Translations under genes and position numbers: made by a program
The notes under the pieces: generated by a model
Seen by the model: the letters and a program-made list of their open reading frames with translations, nothing else
Told to the model about the DNA's origin: nothing
Databases searched by the model: none
NCBI GenBank assembly: GCA_028285035.1
Contig: JANQQF010000117.1
Span: 1-64,000, forward strand
Origin: Phycisphaerae bacterium
GTDB lineage: Bacteria > Chloroflexota > Anaerolineae > 4572-78 > J111
DNA: 64,000 nucleotides
Reading direction: 5' to 3'
In this document: one piece after another, positions 7,877 through 18,271 of the stretch
Layout of the letters: each line of letters opens with the position of its first letter
Numbering within the stretch: position 1 is the stretch's first letter

Positions 7877-9073
7877 TTACCAAACGCGGCAGACACACCC
7901 CTTTAAATATTCCGACTCTGGATGCGTTAGTGAGACAGGATGGTCTGAGCCTTGAGTGAGACGTTCGATAATTTGAACCGTTCGATGAGAGTCTACTGTT
8001 GCACCAAATAGGATTTTTTGGAATAAGTCTGCGTTAATTGCGGCGGAACAAGAGAAGGTCATCAAGATGCCACCTGGTTTGACCAATTTCATCGCCAACA
8101 GATTAATGTCCTTGTATCCTCGCGTGGCCTTTTGCACGTGCCGTTTACTTTTTGCAAATTTAGGTGGATCAAGAATCACAACATCAAATCGCCATTTGTT
8201 TTCAGTATAGCTACGCAAAATATCAAAGACGTCTGCGGCGGCATAAGCATCTTCACGCTCTTCCCCAAATCCATTGCGAAACATATTCCGTTCGGCTAAT
8301 TGCAGGACCCGTTCGGAGGTATCAACATTCATCACCCGCTTGGCCCCAGCCGCCGCAGCATACACCGAGAAGCCACCGGTATACGAAAATGTGTTTAACA
8401 CCTCTTTATTTTGGCAATACTTTGTGAGGATTTGACGATTTTCTCGCTGATCTAAATAAAAGCCTGTCTTATGACCAAGCTTGATATCGACATTGAAGGT
8501 ATGTCCATTTTCGAGGATTTCGATGAAGTCTGGGGGATTTTCGCCCCAGACAGGCCCAGTTAGAGGGGGCAGGCCCTCTTTTTCTCGACTTTCGACATCA
8601 CTTCGCTCATAAATACCCTGTGGCCCAATAAGGTCAACCAGAATATCTATAATGGTTTTTCGATATCGCTCAACCGTGAGCGAGAGGAACTGAACAACTA
8701 ACCACGGGCCGTATTGATCGACAATGAGGCCTGGCACACCATCTGCTTCCGAATGAACCAGCCGAAAGGCGTTGGTATCTTGGGAAACAATTAATGCTTG
8801 TCGCCCAGCAATGGCTCGGCGCAAGCGGCGTCGCCAAAAACTCTCATCAATTTTGTCATTGGGATTCCAGCTTAGGAGACGGACCTGAATTTGGGATTTT
8901 TGATTGTAGATTCCTCTGGCCAAAAATTTGGCTTTGTTATCCCAAACATCAACAACATCACCGTTTGAAGGATTTCCTTCAACGCGATTGATCGCACCAG
9001 AAAAAATCCACGGGTGTCGATTTTTAACAGATTTTTCCCGTCCTGGTTTCAGCATCACTTGAGATGTAATCAT
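7877..9073 (-). CDS. rlmI: RlmI-like 23S rRNA cytosine-C5 methyltransferase (PUA plus SAM methyltransferase)
   Basis: The protein has 398 residues. The N-terminal PUA domain has KNRHPWIFSGAI (about 17-28). It is followed by an EEHEI-type linker and a class I methyltransferase domain with NTFSYTGGFSVYAAAAGA (SAM site, about 228-245) and the catalytic-type motifs LDPPKFAKSK (about 302) and FSCSA (about 343). E. coli RlmI methylates C1962 of 23S rRNA. The position in this organism is inferred. A PUA-methyltransferase of unproven target is the alternative. It is a single-gene unit with its own terminator. Confidence 0.88.
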   Translation of the reverse strand: MITSQVMLKPGREKSVKNRHPWIFSGAINRVEGNPSNGDVVDVWDNKAKFLARGIYNQKSQIQVRLLSWNPNDKIDESFWRRRLRRAIAGRQALIVSQDTNAFRLVHSEADGVPGLIVDQYGPWLVVQFLSLTVERYRKTIIDILVDLIGPQGIYERSDVESREKEGLPPLTGPVWGENPPDFIEILENGHTFNVDIKLGHKTGFYLDQRENRQILTKYCQNKEVLNTFSYTGGFSVYAAAAGAKRVMNVDTSERVLQLAERNMFRNGFGEEREDAYAAADVFDILRSYTENKWRFDVVILDPPKFAKSKRHVQKATRGYKDINLLAMKLVKPGGILMTFSCSAAINADLFQKILFGATVDSHRTVQIIERLTQGSDHPVSLTHPESEYLKGCVCRVW

Positions 9074-9124
9074 ACAAGCCTCTTGTGTGGGTGGCGAGTG
9101 AGGTTAAGGTTTACAAATTTGGAC

Positions 9125-9158
9125 AACTTAATTGCTGTTATAACTTAATTGTTGTCAT
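9125..9158. repeat. Tandem 17-bp direct repeat
   Basis: AACTTAATTGCTGTTAT (9125-9141) is followed at once by AACTTAATTGTTGTCAT (9142-9158). The repeat lies upstream of the RlmI-like gene start and downstream of ung. It could be an operator for a repressor that binds two half-sites. Confidence 0.45.
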
Positions 9159-9258
9159 AATGGTGCATCGGGAAACTTAAGGTGATACCTTAACTCTGAA
9201 ATTCTACCTCATTGTACAAGAGACCACAAATGGATGGCGGTAACAGGCATTTTACTTT

Positions 9259-9909
9259 TTACCAATTGATTGGAGTAAATCCATGTTGCTCTAGATAAGC
9301 ATTTGTTTGTGAAAAGTGTCGACATCCAAAAAAGCCACGTTTTGCCGACAATGGTGAGGGATGAACCGACTCTAGAACTAAATGTTTGTCGGCGTCAATC
9401 AGCGAACGCTTAGATTGCGCGTGTGCTCCCCATAATATGAATACGAGATGTTCACGTTGCTTGCTCAACTCTTCAACAATTTGATCAGTTAGTTTATGCC
9501 AGCCTAATTTTTTGTGCGAGCCAGCCTTTTTTGCTTCGACGGTTAGGGCGGCATTTAGAAGTAAAATGCCTTGCTCCGCCCAGCGGGTTAAGTCCGTGGA
9601 GGAGGTTTGAGGGACACCTTCGTAGATATCAGTTGTAATCTCTTTGAAAATGTTTCGTAAGGAGGGGGGTGTTCTGGTCCCATCAGGAACAGAAAATGAA
9701 AGACCATGAGCTTGGCCCTCTCCGTGATAGGGGTCTTGCCCAAGAAGGATAACCTTGACTTTGTCAAAAGGCGTTAATTCTAAGGCATAGAATATCTTGT
9801 TTGAAGTTGGATAAATCGTGTGGTTTTCGCGTAGTTCCGAGACTTTATTGAGTAGCTCTTGATGATAACCAGACTGCATTAATGGGATATGATTAAGCCA
9901 ACTATTCAT
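9259..9909 (-). CDS. ung: Uracil-DNA glycosylase, family 1
   Basis: The protein has 216 residues and removes uracil from DNA to start base excision repair. The water-activating motif [18 protein letters not shown] (about 57-74) and the C-terminal [17 protein letters not shown] (about 182-198) with the leucine intercalation loop are complete. The ATG has AAAGGAG in front. It is transcribed from a promoter that overlaps the divergent metY promoter. Confidence 0.97.
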   Translation of the reverse strand: MNSWLNHIPLMQSGYHQELLNKVSELRENHTIYPTSNKIFYALELTPFDKVKVILLGQDPYHGEGQAHGLSFSVPDGTRTPPSLRNIFKEITTDIYEGVPQTSSTDLTRWAEQGILLLNAALTVEAKKAGSHKKLGWHKLTDQIVEELSKQREHLVFILWGAHAQSKRSLIDADKHLVLESVHPSPLSAKRGFFGCRHFSQTNAYLEQHGFTPINW

Positions 9910-9958
9910 TGAATATGCTCCTTTTTTCTGGTCAAATAGAACAAAAGTTCTTTTTGCT

Positions 9959-9987
9959 ATTTTATATTATTCGAAGTCATTTGACAA
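9959..9987 (-). promoter_or_regulatory. Predicted sigma-70 promoter of ung
   Basis: On the minus strand TTGTCA (9982-9987) and TAAAAT (9959-9964) are 17 bases apart. Its -35 shares five bases with the -35 of the divergent metY promoter. Confidence 0.6.
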
Positions 9988-10009
9988 ATCAATCTCTTTT
10001 AATTATATT
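9981..10009 (+). promoter_or_regulatory. Predicted sigma-70 promoter of the SAM riboswitch and metY
   Basis: TTGACA (9981-9986, consensus) and TATATT (10004-10009) are 17 bases apart. Transcription would begin near 10016, just before the riboswitch. Confidence 0.7.
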
Positions 10010-10030
10010 GGATCGCCAATAAATAAAAAG

Positions 10031-10147
<117 letters not shown>

Positions 10148-10167
10148 TGTCATGGATGGCCTTACGC

Positions 10168-10199
10168 ACCCCTCTCACTCTCTGAGCGGGGTTTTTTGT
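10168..10199 (+). terminator. Riboswitch-controlled terminator
   Basis: ACCCCTCTC pairs with GAGCGGGGT, followed by TTTTTTGTTTT. The 5' side can instead pair with the P1 strand of the SAM riboswitch as an antiterminator. Confidence 0.85.
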
Positions 10200-10230
10200 T
10201 TTAATCAAATTATTCATAGGAGAACCATTC

Positions 10231-11520
10231 ATGAGTGATAACGGACGTCAGTACGGGTTTGCCACTCGGCAACTCCACGCAGGTCAACAGCCGGATCCAA
10301 CGACCGGTAGTCGCGCAGTGCCCATTTATCATACAACTAGTTTCCAATTTAATGATACAGAGCATGCGGCCAATCTGTTTGCCCTGAAAGAATTTGGAAA
10401 CATCTATACCCGCATTATGAATCCTACAACAGATGTGTTGGAGCAACGTCTGGCGGATTTAGAAGGTGGGGTTGGTGCGCTGGGGGCCAGCAGTGGGCAT
10501 GGTGCTCAAACAATGGCCATTTTGACCCTTTGTAATTCTGGCGATCATATTGTGACAAGTAGCCGTTTGTATGGGGGAACATACAATCAGTTTAACTACA
10601 CCTTCCCCCGCCTGGGAATTACCGTAACATATGTTGACCCGAATGACCCTGATGCTTTCGAAAAGGCAATTCAGCCAAACACAAAGATCATTTATGGTGA
10701 AACATTAGGTAACCCTGATATTGCAGTTTTCCCATTTGAGGAAGTCTCAGCCATTGCCCAAGCCCATAATATTCCGATCATGATTGATAATACGTTTGCG
10801 ACGCCATATCTATGTCGCCCGTTTGAGTTGGGGGCTAACATCGTTACCCATAGTACAACCAAATTTATTGGCGGGCACGGAACCACTATTGGCGGAGTCA
10901 TTGTCGATGGTGGTAATTTTGATTGGGAAAGTGGTCGGTTTGATAACTTTACCGAGCCAGATCCATCTTATAATGGTCTTGTTTACGCTGATCTTGGTCC
11001 GCCTGCGTTTATTCTAAAAGCCCGTGTCCAAATTTTGCGGGATATTGGCGCGTGTCAAGCCCCATTCAATAGCTGGTCTACCTTACAAGGGATTGAGACG
11101 TTGAGTTTACGCATGGAGCGACACGTAAGTAATGCTGAGCGAGTGTCTCAATTCCTGGCTGACCATGGTCAAGTTGATTGGGTTTCTCACCCATCTCTTC
11201 CCAGCCATCCACATCATGATCGAGCTAAAAAATACTTGCCCAAGGGGGCTGGTGCTATTCTTGGCTTTGGCATTAAAGGTGGGCGTGCTGCTGGTGAGTC
11301 ATTCATCAACAACTTGAAGATATTTAGCCATCTTGCTAATGTTGGTGATGCTAAGAGTCTGGCTATCCACCCAGCCAGTACAACACACAGCCAGCTTTCC
11401 GAGGAAGAATTGGCAAGTGCAGGGGTTACTGCTGATTTTGTTCGTTTAAGTGTAGGTATCGAAGATATCGATGATATCTTGTGGGATTTGGATCAAGCCT
11501 TAGCTGCTGCCTCAGCGTAA
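10231..11520 (+). CDS. metY: O-acetylhomoserine sulfhydrylase (PLP enzyme)
   Basis: The protein has 429 residues and makes homocysteine from O-acetylhomoserine and sulfide. It shows GFATRQLHAGQQPD at the front, the Cys/Met-metabolism pattern YTRIMNPTTDVLEQRLA, and the PLP lysine in THSTTKFIGGHG (K211). Length and motifs fit MetY rather than cystathionine gamma-synthase. It is the first gene after the SAM-I riboswitch and precedes metX, which makes its substrate. Confidence 0.95.
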   Translation: MSDNGRQYGFATRQLHAGQQPDPTTGSRAVPIYHTTSFQFNDTEHAANLFALKEFGNIYTRIMNPTTDVLEQRLADLEGGVGALGASSGHGAQTMAILTLCNSGDHIVTSSRLYGGTYNQFNYTFPRLGITVTYVDPNDPDAFEKAIQPNTKIIYGETLGNPDIAVFPFEEVSAIAQAHNIPIMIDNTFATPYLCRPFELGANIVTHSTTKFIGGHGTTIGGVIVDGGNFDWESGRFDNFTEPDPSYNGLVYADLGPPAFILKARVQILRDIGACQAPFNSWSTLQGIETLSLRMERHVSNAERVSQFLADHGQVDWVSHPSLPSHPHHDRAKKYLPKGAGAILGFGIKGGRAAGESFINNLKIFSHLANVGDAKSLAIHPASTTHSQLSEEELASAGVTADFVRLSVGIEDIDDILWDLDQALAAASA

Positions 11521-11545
11521 TCACACTAATTTAATTCATAATAGT

Positions 11546-11573
11546 AGAGGGCAAACTTAGCGATTTGCCCTCT
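11546..11573 (+). terminator. Intercistronic hairpin between metY and metX
   Basis: A 10-bp perfect stem, AGAGGGCAAA (11546-11555) with TTTGCCCTCT (11564-11573), is followed only by AAGTTTATC. It may be a weak terminator or a processing and stability hairpin that lowers metX expression. A TATAAT at 11596-11601 is only four bases before the metX start. Confidence 0.5.
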
Positions 11574-11605
11574 AAGTTTATCTCGACATCCTGGATATAA
11601 TTTCT

Positions 11606-12811
11606 ATGAACTCCGAAAATTCAGTTGGTATTGTTGAAGCACAAAGTTTTACCTTTGCTGAAGATGAACCGTTTCAGCTTGAGAGTGGCGCTACCCTTAG
11701 CCCTGTAACCATAGCCTATGAAACATATGGTCGTCTCAATGCAGACAAGTCAAATGCGATTTTGATCGTCCACGCCCTGAGCGGTAGCGGCCATGCAGCG
11801 GGGTATCATTCGGAAGATGATCCTAAACCTGGTTGGTGGGACGATTGTATTGGGCCAGGAAAAGCATTTGATACCGATCGTTTCTTTGTCATTTGTAGTA
11901 ACGTTTTGGGGAGTTGTTATGGTTCCAGTAGTCCAGCCAGCATTAACCCGGAAACAGGCAAAGCGTATGGTTTGAGTTTTCCAGTCGTTACAGTTGGCGA
12001 TATGGTTCGGGCGCAGATCAAATTGGTTAACCATTTGGGCATTGAAAAGTTGCTTTGTGTGGCTGGTGGGTCGATGGGGGGAATGCAAGTTTTGGAGTGG
12101 GCCGCCCATCATCCTGAGCGTACCTGCGCTGTCATTCCAATTGCTACCACAGCTAAACATAGCCCAATGCTGATTGCTCTGAGTGAGGTGGGCCGCCAAG
12201 CCATTTATGCTGATGTTGCCTGGAATCAAGGGGATTACTATGAGGCTGAGCAAAAGCCTGATGCGGGTCTAGCAGTGGCGCGAATGGTGGGGCATATCAC
12301 GTATTTAAGTGATGAGTCGATGCAGCATAAATTTGGGCGACGTTTACAGGGTCGTGAAAAGTTTGGGTATGAATTTCAGACGGAGTTTGAGGTTGAAAGT
12401 TATCTAAAATACAATGGGCATAACTTTACCCGTCGCTTTGACGCCAATAGCTATCTGTACGTGACTAAAGCGATGGATTACTTCGATCTTTCGGCTCAAA
12501 CAGGTTCGTTAGCAGCGGCATTTATCAATTCAGCCCACTTGAAATATCTAGTTATTAGCTTTACGAGCGATTGGCTGTATCCTAGCTATCACAGTAAAGA
12601 TCTCGTTCGAGCGTTGCACGCCGTTGGGGCTGATGTGACCTACCTCGACATTGAAAGCACGTGGGGGCATGACGCATTTTTGCTTGAAGTGGACACCATG
12701 ACTAAACTACTGGGCAGTTTTTTGGATCGGTTGGTGCATGAAGAAGAAATCACTTTGCCTGAACCAAATTCAATGCTTACCTCCGCCCCAAAAATGGTTG
12801 AACCTGTATGA
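11606..12811 (+). CDS. metX: Homoserine O-acetyltransferase
   Basis: The protein has 401 residues and an alpha/beta hydrolase fold. It transfers acetyl from acetyl-CoA to homoserine. The nucleophile elbow [13 protein letters not shown] has the serine at about residue 156. The Asp-His of the triad are in [10 protein letters not shown] and [10 protein letters not shown]. The [15 protein letters not shown] front and the GDMVRAQ element are typical. It overlaps metW by four bases (ATGA), a common pair. Acyl choice between acetyl and succinyl is inferred from the metY partner. Confidence 0.94.
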   Translation: MNSENSVGIVEAQSFTFAEDEPFQLESGATLSPVTIAYETYGRLNADKSNAILIVHALSGSGHAAGYHSEDDPKPGWWDDCIGPGKAFDTDRFFVICSNVLGSCYGSSSPASINPETGKAYGLSFPVVTVGDMVRAQIKLVNHLGIEKLLCVAGGSMGGMQVLEWAAHHPERTCAVIPIATTAKHSPMLIALSEVGRQAIYADVAWNQGDYYEAEQKPDAGLAVARMVGHITYLSDESMQHKFGRRLQGREKFGYEFQTEFEVESYLKYNGHNFTRRFDANSYLYVTKAMDYFDLSAQTGSLAAAFINSAHLKYLVISFTSDWLYPSYHSKDLVRALHAVGADVTYLDIESTWGHDAFLLEVDTMTKLLGSFLDRLVHEEEITLPEPNSMLTSAPKMVEPV

Positions 12812-13488
12812 TTGCTACCCATCAAAACGGGGTAATCCATCAACAGGATTGCCCAAATTTCATCTTCTCTTTGGATGCACCCCAAATGACCCTACGTTCT
12901 GATCTGCGTCTGATCGCTGAGCTTATACCACCGCAAGCTAAAGTTTTAGATTTAGGATGTGCTGATGGTGAGTTGTTGGAATATTTGGCTTATCATAAAC
13001 AGGTTAAAGGACGTGGTATTGAATTGAGTGAGGCTGGTGTTTTGGCTTGTGTTCGACGTGGTTTGAGTGTGCGTCAGGGTGACTTAGAGGAGGGATTGGC
13101 TGATTACCCCGATAAGAGCATCGAGTATGTTATTTTGAGTCAAACCCTACCTTTTGTAGATAATCCCAAGGTCATTTTACAAGAGATGTTGCGGGTTGGG
13201 CGCTATGCCATTGTCAGTTTTCCAAATTGGGGCTATTGGCGCTCTCGTTTTCATCTCTTGCTGTCTGGAAAAATTCCCCAAGCTCCAGAAATTCCTCAAA
13301 TGTGGTATGATACCCCACGTTGGCAAGCCCTGACTATTACCGATTTTGCCAGATTTTGTGAACATATTGATATTCACATTCGTCAACAGTTATACTTGGC
13401 TGGTGATCGCCAAATATTCACGCGAACCTTTAAAAATCTCCTGGCAACAACAGCTATTTACACGCTGGAAAACGGCTCTAATGATTAA
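12808..13488 (+). CDS. metW: MetW methionine biosynthesis protein
   Basis: The protein has 226 residues and a methyltransferase-like fold. It shows [15 protein letters not shown] (SAM-binding motif I, about 44), GIELSEAGV (motif II), and the MetW-specific [14 protein letters not shown] (about 140-153). MetW works with MetX, and its start overlaps the metX stop. The first 26 residues before [13 protein letters not shown] are unlike the family, so translation may begin at that later ATG (about 12886). Its direct chemical role is not settled. Confidence 0.9.
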   Translation: MIATHQNGVIHQQDCPNFIFSLDAPQMTLRSDLRLIAELIPPQAKVLDLGCADGELLEYLAYHKQVKGRGIELSEAGVLACVRRGLSVRQGDLEEGLADYPDKSIEYVILSQTLPFVDNPKVILQEMLRVGRYAIVSFPNWGYWRSRFHLLLSGKIPQAPEIPQMWYDTPRWQALTITDFARFCEHIDIHIRQQLYLAGDRQIFTRTFKNLLATTAIYTLENGSND

Positions 13489-13520
13489 ACCTATGTTCTT
13501 CTGGCTTTTAGAGAAATAGA

Positions 13521-14708
13521 TCAGATTTGGCCGACTTTGTGAGTAACCAATGGAATGTTGATCCCCTGTTTGGCCGCAATTGTTTCCTCATACAAATTAT
13601 AGATTTGATCGATAATATTATCCCAACAATAGTAAGCTGCTTTTCGTTGCCCTTGTTGTCCCATCAAGGTGCGTTTGCCTGGATCCTCAAGTAAATTTCT
13701 TAAAGCCTGAGCTAAAGCTTCAGGATGACTGGGGGGAACAAGATACCCTTCCTCGTTGTGCGTTACAATGGCCCGATAGCCAGTGATGTTTGATGCTACA
13801 ATAGGCAATCCAGCGGCCATTGCTTCCAATAGTACAATACCAAAGCTCTCAAACCCTTGTGAAGGCGCACAAAATATATCTGCACTGTGATAAACAGGAG
13901 GTAATTCCTTTGGCGAGACATACCCTACAAAATCAACTACATCTCTCGAAAAGCCTCGATTTTGAATGAGCGTTTCGTACGCCTGGCAAGCGTTTGCCTC
14001 AAAGGGGCCAACAACCTTTAATCGAAGATGGGGGTACGCCGATTTTATTTGTAAAAATGCCTCTAGTAAGGTTGAAAACCCTTTTCTTTCATCTAACCGG
14101 CCCACAAATAGTATAGTAATATCTTTCTTGTTTGGATGTTGTTTAATTGGGAGTGATCGGCCAAAGCGGGCTAAATCAATACCATTTGGAATAATATGAT
14201 AGGTGCCCGGAAATGATTTTATTGAAAATTGTCGTGCAGCTTCGGAAACGGCTATCAATGCATCAAGCTTGGAAAATAGGTGTTTGAGAAGTGGCCGACC
14301 TTGTCGGTATAACCATCCCTGCTGGTCGTGATAAGCGTGAAAGGTGCCAACTAGAACTGTGTTATCTAACATTGCTTGTTGCATCAAGACCCACCAACCA
14401 ATGCCGGGGGTCAGTGGCTCCTGTAAGTGAATAACATCAAAATTTTCTTTGTGAAGCAGACGCTTAATTTTGAAATAGATTAGAGGCGAGAGGCTAATTC
14501 GTGCGATGGTTCCGCCAATGGGTATAGGGATGACGTTACGATCAATGATATGGAGATTGGGGAAATCACTTTTTTTATAGCCAGAACAGGCCGCCAAAAT
14601 ATGGATATCATGGCCTCTTTGTTGTAAAGCATGCGCTAGGGCAGTGGTATGTTCAGTGACACCACCTGGATAAGGGAAATCATAGGGTGTTACGAGGGCT
14701 ATTTTCAT
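13521..14708 (-). CDS. GT4 family glycosyltransferase (PimB-like)
   Basis: The protein has 395 residues. The front, MKIALVTPYDFPYPGGVTEH, is the acceptor-side GT-B pattern seen in phosphatidylinositol mannosyltransferases and related enzymes that act on lipid. The donor half has FVGRLDERKGF (about 196) and the ESFGIVLLE version of the E-x7-E nucleotide-sugar motif. It stands away from the EPS locus, next to argF in a divergent pair. A glycolipid product is likely but unproven. Confidence 0.82.
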   Translation of the reverse strand: MKIALVTPYDFPYPGGVTEHTTALAHALQQRGHDIHILAACSGYKKSDFPNLHIIDRNVIPIPIGGTIARISLSPLIYFKIKRLLHKENFDVIHLQEPLTPGIGWWVLMQQAMLDNTVLVGTFHAYHDQQGWLYRQGRPLLKHLFSKLDALIAVSEAARQFSIKSFPGTYHIIPNGIDLARFGRSLPIKQHPNKKDITILFVGRLDERKGFSTLLEAFLQIKSAYPHLRLKVVGPFEANACQAYETLIQNRGFSRDVVDFVGYVSPKELPPVYHSADIFCAPSQGFESFGIVLLEAMAAGLPIVASNITGYRAIVTHNEEGYLVPPSHPEALAQALRNLLEDPGKRTLMGQQGQRKAAYYCWDNIIDQIYNLYEETIAAKQGINIPLVTHKVGQI

Positions 14709-14802
14709 GTATTTTGATCTGAGTTGGTAAGGATCTTGATTTGAGTCTACCGTATCGTCCTGTAAATGTCCAAAATTATAAACTGACCTGTATCTATTTT
14801 TG

Positions 14803-14830
14803 TTGCAACGGACTTCATTTGTGGTATACT
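14803..14830 (+). promoter_or_regulatory. Predicted promoter of argF
   Basis: TTGCAA (14803-14808) and TATACT (14825-14830) are 16 bases apart, about 40 bases before the argF start. Confidence 0.5.
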
Positions 14831-14869
14831 TGACTTAATATTATCAATCGTGAAGGATTAACTATTTTT

Positions 14870-15799
14870 ATGCAGCACTTTCTTTCTATTGCCGATTTTT
14901 CTGCAGATGAACTTTGGCAATTTCTCCAAAAGGCACAATCATTAAAAGATGAATTAAAATCTGAGGGACGAAATGAACCGATTTTGAAGGACAAAATTCT
15001 AGGATTGTTGTTCCAGAAGCCTTCATTGCGGACCAGGGTGTCTTTTGAAGTAGGAATGTTGCAGTTAGGTGGCGAAGCGTTGTACCTTTCGCCGAATGAA
15101 ATTCGTCTTGGCGAGCGTGAGTCTGTGCCAGATGTAGCTCGTGTTTTGTCAGGATATGTAAGTGGTATTATGGCTCGTGTATTTTCACACGACCATATTC
15201 TGCAACTCGCAGAGTATAGTCGTGTCCCTGTCATTAATGGGTTAAGTGATTACAATCATCCTTGTCAAGCCTTGACGGATGTCTTTACAATGTGGGAACA
15301 TTTTGGTGAAATTAAAGGCCGCAGAATGGCCTATGTTGGTGACGGCAATAATATGGCCACTTCTTTGGTTACAATTGTGGCGAAGTTCGGTGGGCATTTT
15401 ACAATTGCCACTCCAAAAGGTTACGAGTTACCTCCTCATATTTTGGGAGAAGCTCAAGATTTGGCAGAGGAAACTGGGGCAGAAATTAGAGTGACAGCCG
15501 ATCCCATTGAAGCGGTAAAGGATGCGGATGTAATTTATACAGATGTATGGACGAGTATGGGGCAAGAGGCTGAAACCAAGAAAAGACTTGAAGTGTTTCC
15601 GCCGTATCAAGTTAATAGCAAATTGCTGTCGGAAGCTGGCCCTGATACAGTTGTTCTGCATTGTCTGCCAGCCCATCGGGGTGAAGAAATTACTGACGAT
15701 GTGGCTGATGGAACACAATCCTTGCTATTCCCGCAGGCGGAGAACAGATTGCATGCTCAAAAGGGTGTTCTAGCGCTACTTTTGGGTAGAGATAATTAG
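14870..15799 (+). CDS. argF: Ornithine carbamoyltransferase
   Basis: The protein has 309 residues and makes citrulline from ornithine and carbamoyl phosphate in arginine synthesis. The carbamoyl phosphate site is [10 protein letters not shown] (S52, R54, T55, R56; most relatives have STRTR). It also has HPCQALTD (about 133) and the ornithine site [11 protein letters not shown] (about 262). No other arginine gene lies beside it. The assignment to ornithine rather than aspartate or another amine rests on HCLPAHRG. Confidence 0.94.
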   Translation: MQHFLSIADFSADELWQFLQKAQSLKDELKSEGRNEPILKDKILGLLFQKPSLRTRVSFEVGMLQLGGEALYLSPNEIRLGERESVPDVARVLSGYVSGIMARVFSHDHILQLAEYSRVPVINGLSDYNHPCQALTDVFTMWEHFGEIKGRRMAYVGDGNNMATSLVTIVAKFGGHFTIATPKGYELPPHILGEAQDLAEETGAEIRVTADPIEAVKDADVIYTDVWTSMGQEAETKKRLEVFPPYQVNSKLLSEAGPDTVVLHCLPAHRGEEITDDVADGTQSLLFPQAENRLHAQKGVLALLLGRDN

Positions 15800-15877
15800 T
15801 ATCTCGTTAATTTTTGTTTAGCATGTTTTTGTTGAAAATGTATTTTGATAGGCATTAAACACGGGTGAGGTATTATC

Positions 15878-18181
15878 GTGGCAGGTGATCAGAAAAAATT
15901 TCAGGTTGCAATGGCACACGCCAATAAGTTTGTTCAGCAGGCTAACTGGACTGAGGCCAGTCGTGCGTTTCGATTTGCGTTAGCTGAATTTCCGAACAGC
16001 GAGGCGGCTATCCTTGGCTTTGGTAAAGCCTCATTACGTTTAGGACAGCCCGATTTTGCTCAGCGTGCCTTCCAGCAGGTGCTCAAGGTAAACTCAACCA
16101 ACCAGGAAGCAATGTCCTTAATTGGTGAGTTGCATGAACAAGCTGGTGAAGTTGATGCAGCCGCTGAAATGTATCTTCGTTTAGGAAATATGAATGCCTC
16201 ACAACTGGACCTTCCCTCCGCGATTCATTTTTGGCGAAAAGCAATTTCTTTAGTCCCAAATCACTTGGAAGCGCATCGTCGTTTAGCAGACGGGTTAGCC
16301 CAACACGGAGATACTCGGCCTGCTGCACGTCAATTGCTGACGCTGGCAGCTATTTTTCAACAACAAGGTAGTCAGGATCAGGCTCAAGAACAAATCCAAG
16401 CCGCAGAGCAACTGGTTGCTATCGATGATCCTGCCATTGCCGAAGCTTATCAAGCCCTACAAACTGGTACCCCAATCCAGCCAGAACAACTGACCGATAC
16501 TCCTCCTGATACGCCTGAAGTCGTTGACGATTTCTTTAGTGCTGCCCTCGTTGAAGATACTATAAGAGATGGTGGGCCTACGATTGAAGATGATCCTTTT
16601 GCCATTTCATTTGAGGATGATGTCCCTAAGAAAGGGCTGGTTAGTGCCGCTCAGGAGAATGCAATTGCCGAGCTAGCTGACTCTGTGTTTGAAGGCAATA
16701 CTGATCCGATGCAAATGATGATGATTGTTCAGGCAATTGATTTGCAAGGCAGTGGAAACTTACGGGAGGCAGCCAAGAATTATCATCAAGTTATTCAAGG
16801 TGGCGCAAAGGATCCTGCTTTATATTTTAACCTTGGGATGTTGCTCAAAGAATTGGGACAACTTGACCAAGCGGTTGAGCTGTTAAAATTTACAACTCAA
16901 CAAACGAGCGAGTATCAGCTTGGTGCACAATTTGCGCTGGGTGAGACATATTTGGCTGCAAACCAACAGAATTATGCGGTACGGTGTTTCTTTGAAGGCG
17001 TTAAATTAGTTGATACGCAGTTGATTCCAACGCATCGGGCTGAAACGTTAACGCAACAATATAGCAACTTCCAAACGAGCTTCTTTGGGGGAAGTGACCC
17101 ACAAAAGCTGACCTTGTTTATTGAAGCAGTACAAAGCTTTTTTGCTCACCCTGCTTGGGAAAAGAAAGCCTTTGAAGCCCGTCAATTGATGGATGGCGTT
17201 AATGAAAATGGCAGTATTATGAGTTTGGCGGAGTTTTTAGAGACGCCGCAAACTGAGGTCGTGATCACTGCTATGGCCCTGACGAGCCAATATCTTAATC
17301 GTAAGATGTTACGAACTGCCTCAGAGGAATGTTTACGGGCCATTCAAAGAGCCCCTCAATATCTTCCTTTGCACGTTAGGCTAGCCGATATTCTTTTACA
17401 ACAAGAACGGACTGACGAAGCTGTATCAAAGTACCTCTGCATTGCCAGAGTGTTTGAAATGCGTGGAACTCCAGGTGAGGCAATCGATGTGTTCCAAAAA
17501 GTGTTGCGAACAGCGCCAATGGATGTAAAAGTTCGGTCTGAATTGATTGGCCTCTATCAAGGGCGAGGCGATACTGAACAGGCTTTGGAGCATTTGTTGA
17601 TCCTGGCTGATTCTTTTTATCAACTGGCTCAGGTAGATCGGGCTTTGCAAAAATATAATGAAGCTTCACAACTTGCAACCAGTTCAAGTGACCCGAACCA
17701 GTGGAAGGCAAAGATTCTGGGGCGTGTTGGAGATATTTATACCCAGCGATTTGATTGGGCTGGTGCGACAAAAGCCTATGAGGAATTGGTACGCATTAAA
17801 CCCAATGATGATGCAGTCCAACGTAAACTTATCGATTTTTATTTCAAACAAAATAAAGTGTCTCAGGCTAGTGAAATTTTAAATACAGTTTTGACTCAAT
17901 ATCAACGCCAGGACCCAGCAAAAGCAGTTGAGTTGCTTAAGGATCTGAGAGATAGTCGTCCAGATGATATGAACCTACGCCAACGATTAGCGCAAGCTTA
18001 TGTCCAGAATGGAATGACTCGCGAAGCTATTGCCGAATATGATGCCTTGGGTGAAATGCAGCTGGAGCAAGGGTTACGTGATAAGGCAATTCAGACCATT
18101 CAAGCGATTATTCAACTCGGTCCTGAAGACTCAGAGGGCTATCGCAGACTCCTTAGTCAAATTAGTGGCGGAGCACTCTAG
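15878..18181 (+). CDS. Large TPR-repeat protein
   Basis: The protein has 767 residues and starts at GTG. It is built of helix pairs of the TPR type. Examples are the stretches near residues 20-150 (ALAEFPNSEAAILGFGKASL), 275-370 (ALYFNLGMLLKELGQLDQAV) and 480-760 (YLPLHVRLADILLQQERTDE). A Glu/Asp/Pro/Thr-rich linker (about 205-260) separates the first two arrays. No signal peptide or membrane helix is seen, so it is probably a cytoplasmic scaffold. It lies 90 bases before der. The function is unknown. Confidence 0.85.
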   Translation: MAGDQKKFQVAMAHANKFVQQANWTEASRAFRFALAEFPNSEAAILGFGKASLRLGQPDFAQRAFQQVLKVNSTNQEAMSLIGELHEQAGEVDAAAEMYLRLGNMNASQLDLPSAIHFWRKAISLVPNHLEAHRRLADGLAQHGDTRPAARQLLTLAAIFQQQGSQDQAQEQIQAAEQLVAIDDPAIAEAYQALQTGTPIQPEQLTDTPPDTPEVVDDFFSAALVEDTIRDGGPTIEDDPFAISFEDDVPKKGLVSAAQENAIAELADSVFEGNTDPMQMMMIVQAIDLQGSGNLREAAKNYHQVIQGGAKDPALYFNLGMLLKELGQLDQAVELLKFTTQQTSEYQLGAQFALGETYLAANQQNYAVRCFFEGVKLVDTQLIPTHRAETLTQQYSNFQTSFFGGSDPQKLTLFIEAVQSFFAHPAWEKKAFEARQLMDGVNENGSIMSLAEFLETPQTEVVITAMALTSQYLNRKMLRTASEECLRAIQRAPQYLPLHVRLADILLQQERTDEAVSKYLCIARVFEMRGTPGEAIDVFQKVLRTAPMDVKVRSELIGLYQGRGDTEQALEHLLILADSFYQLAQVDRALQKYNEASQLATSSSDPNQWKAKILGRVGDIYTQRFDWAGATKAYEELVRIKPNDDAVQRKLIDFYFKQNKVSQASEILNTVLTQYQRQDPAKAVELLKDLRDSRPDDMNLRQRLAQAYVQNGMTREAIAEYDALGEMQLEQGLRDKAIQTIQAIIQLGPEDSEGYRRLLSQISGGAL

Positions 18182-18271
18182 ATGATTTTGTTAGTTTATC
18201 TGTGAACACAGAATTTATTCCTCACGATTTTTATCGCCTCATTTTTTATTCATCAAAGTTAGGTAATTGTT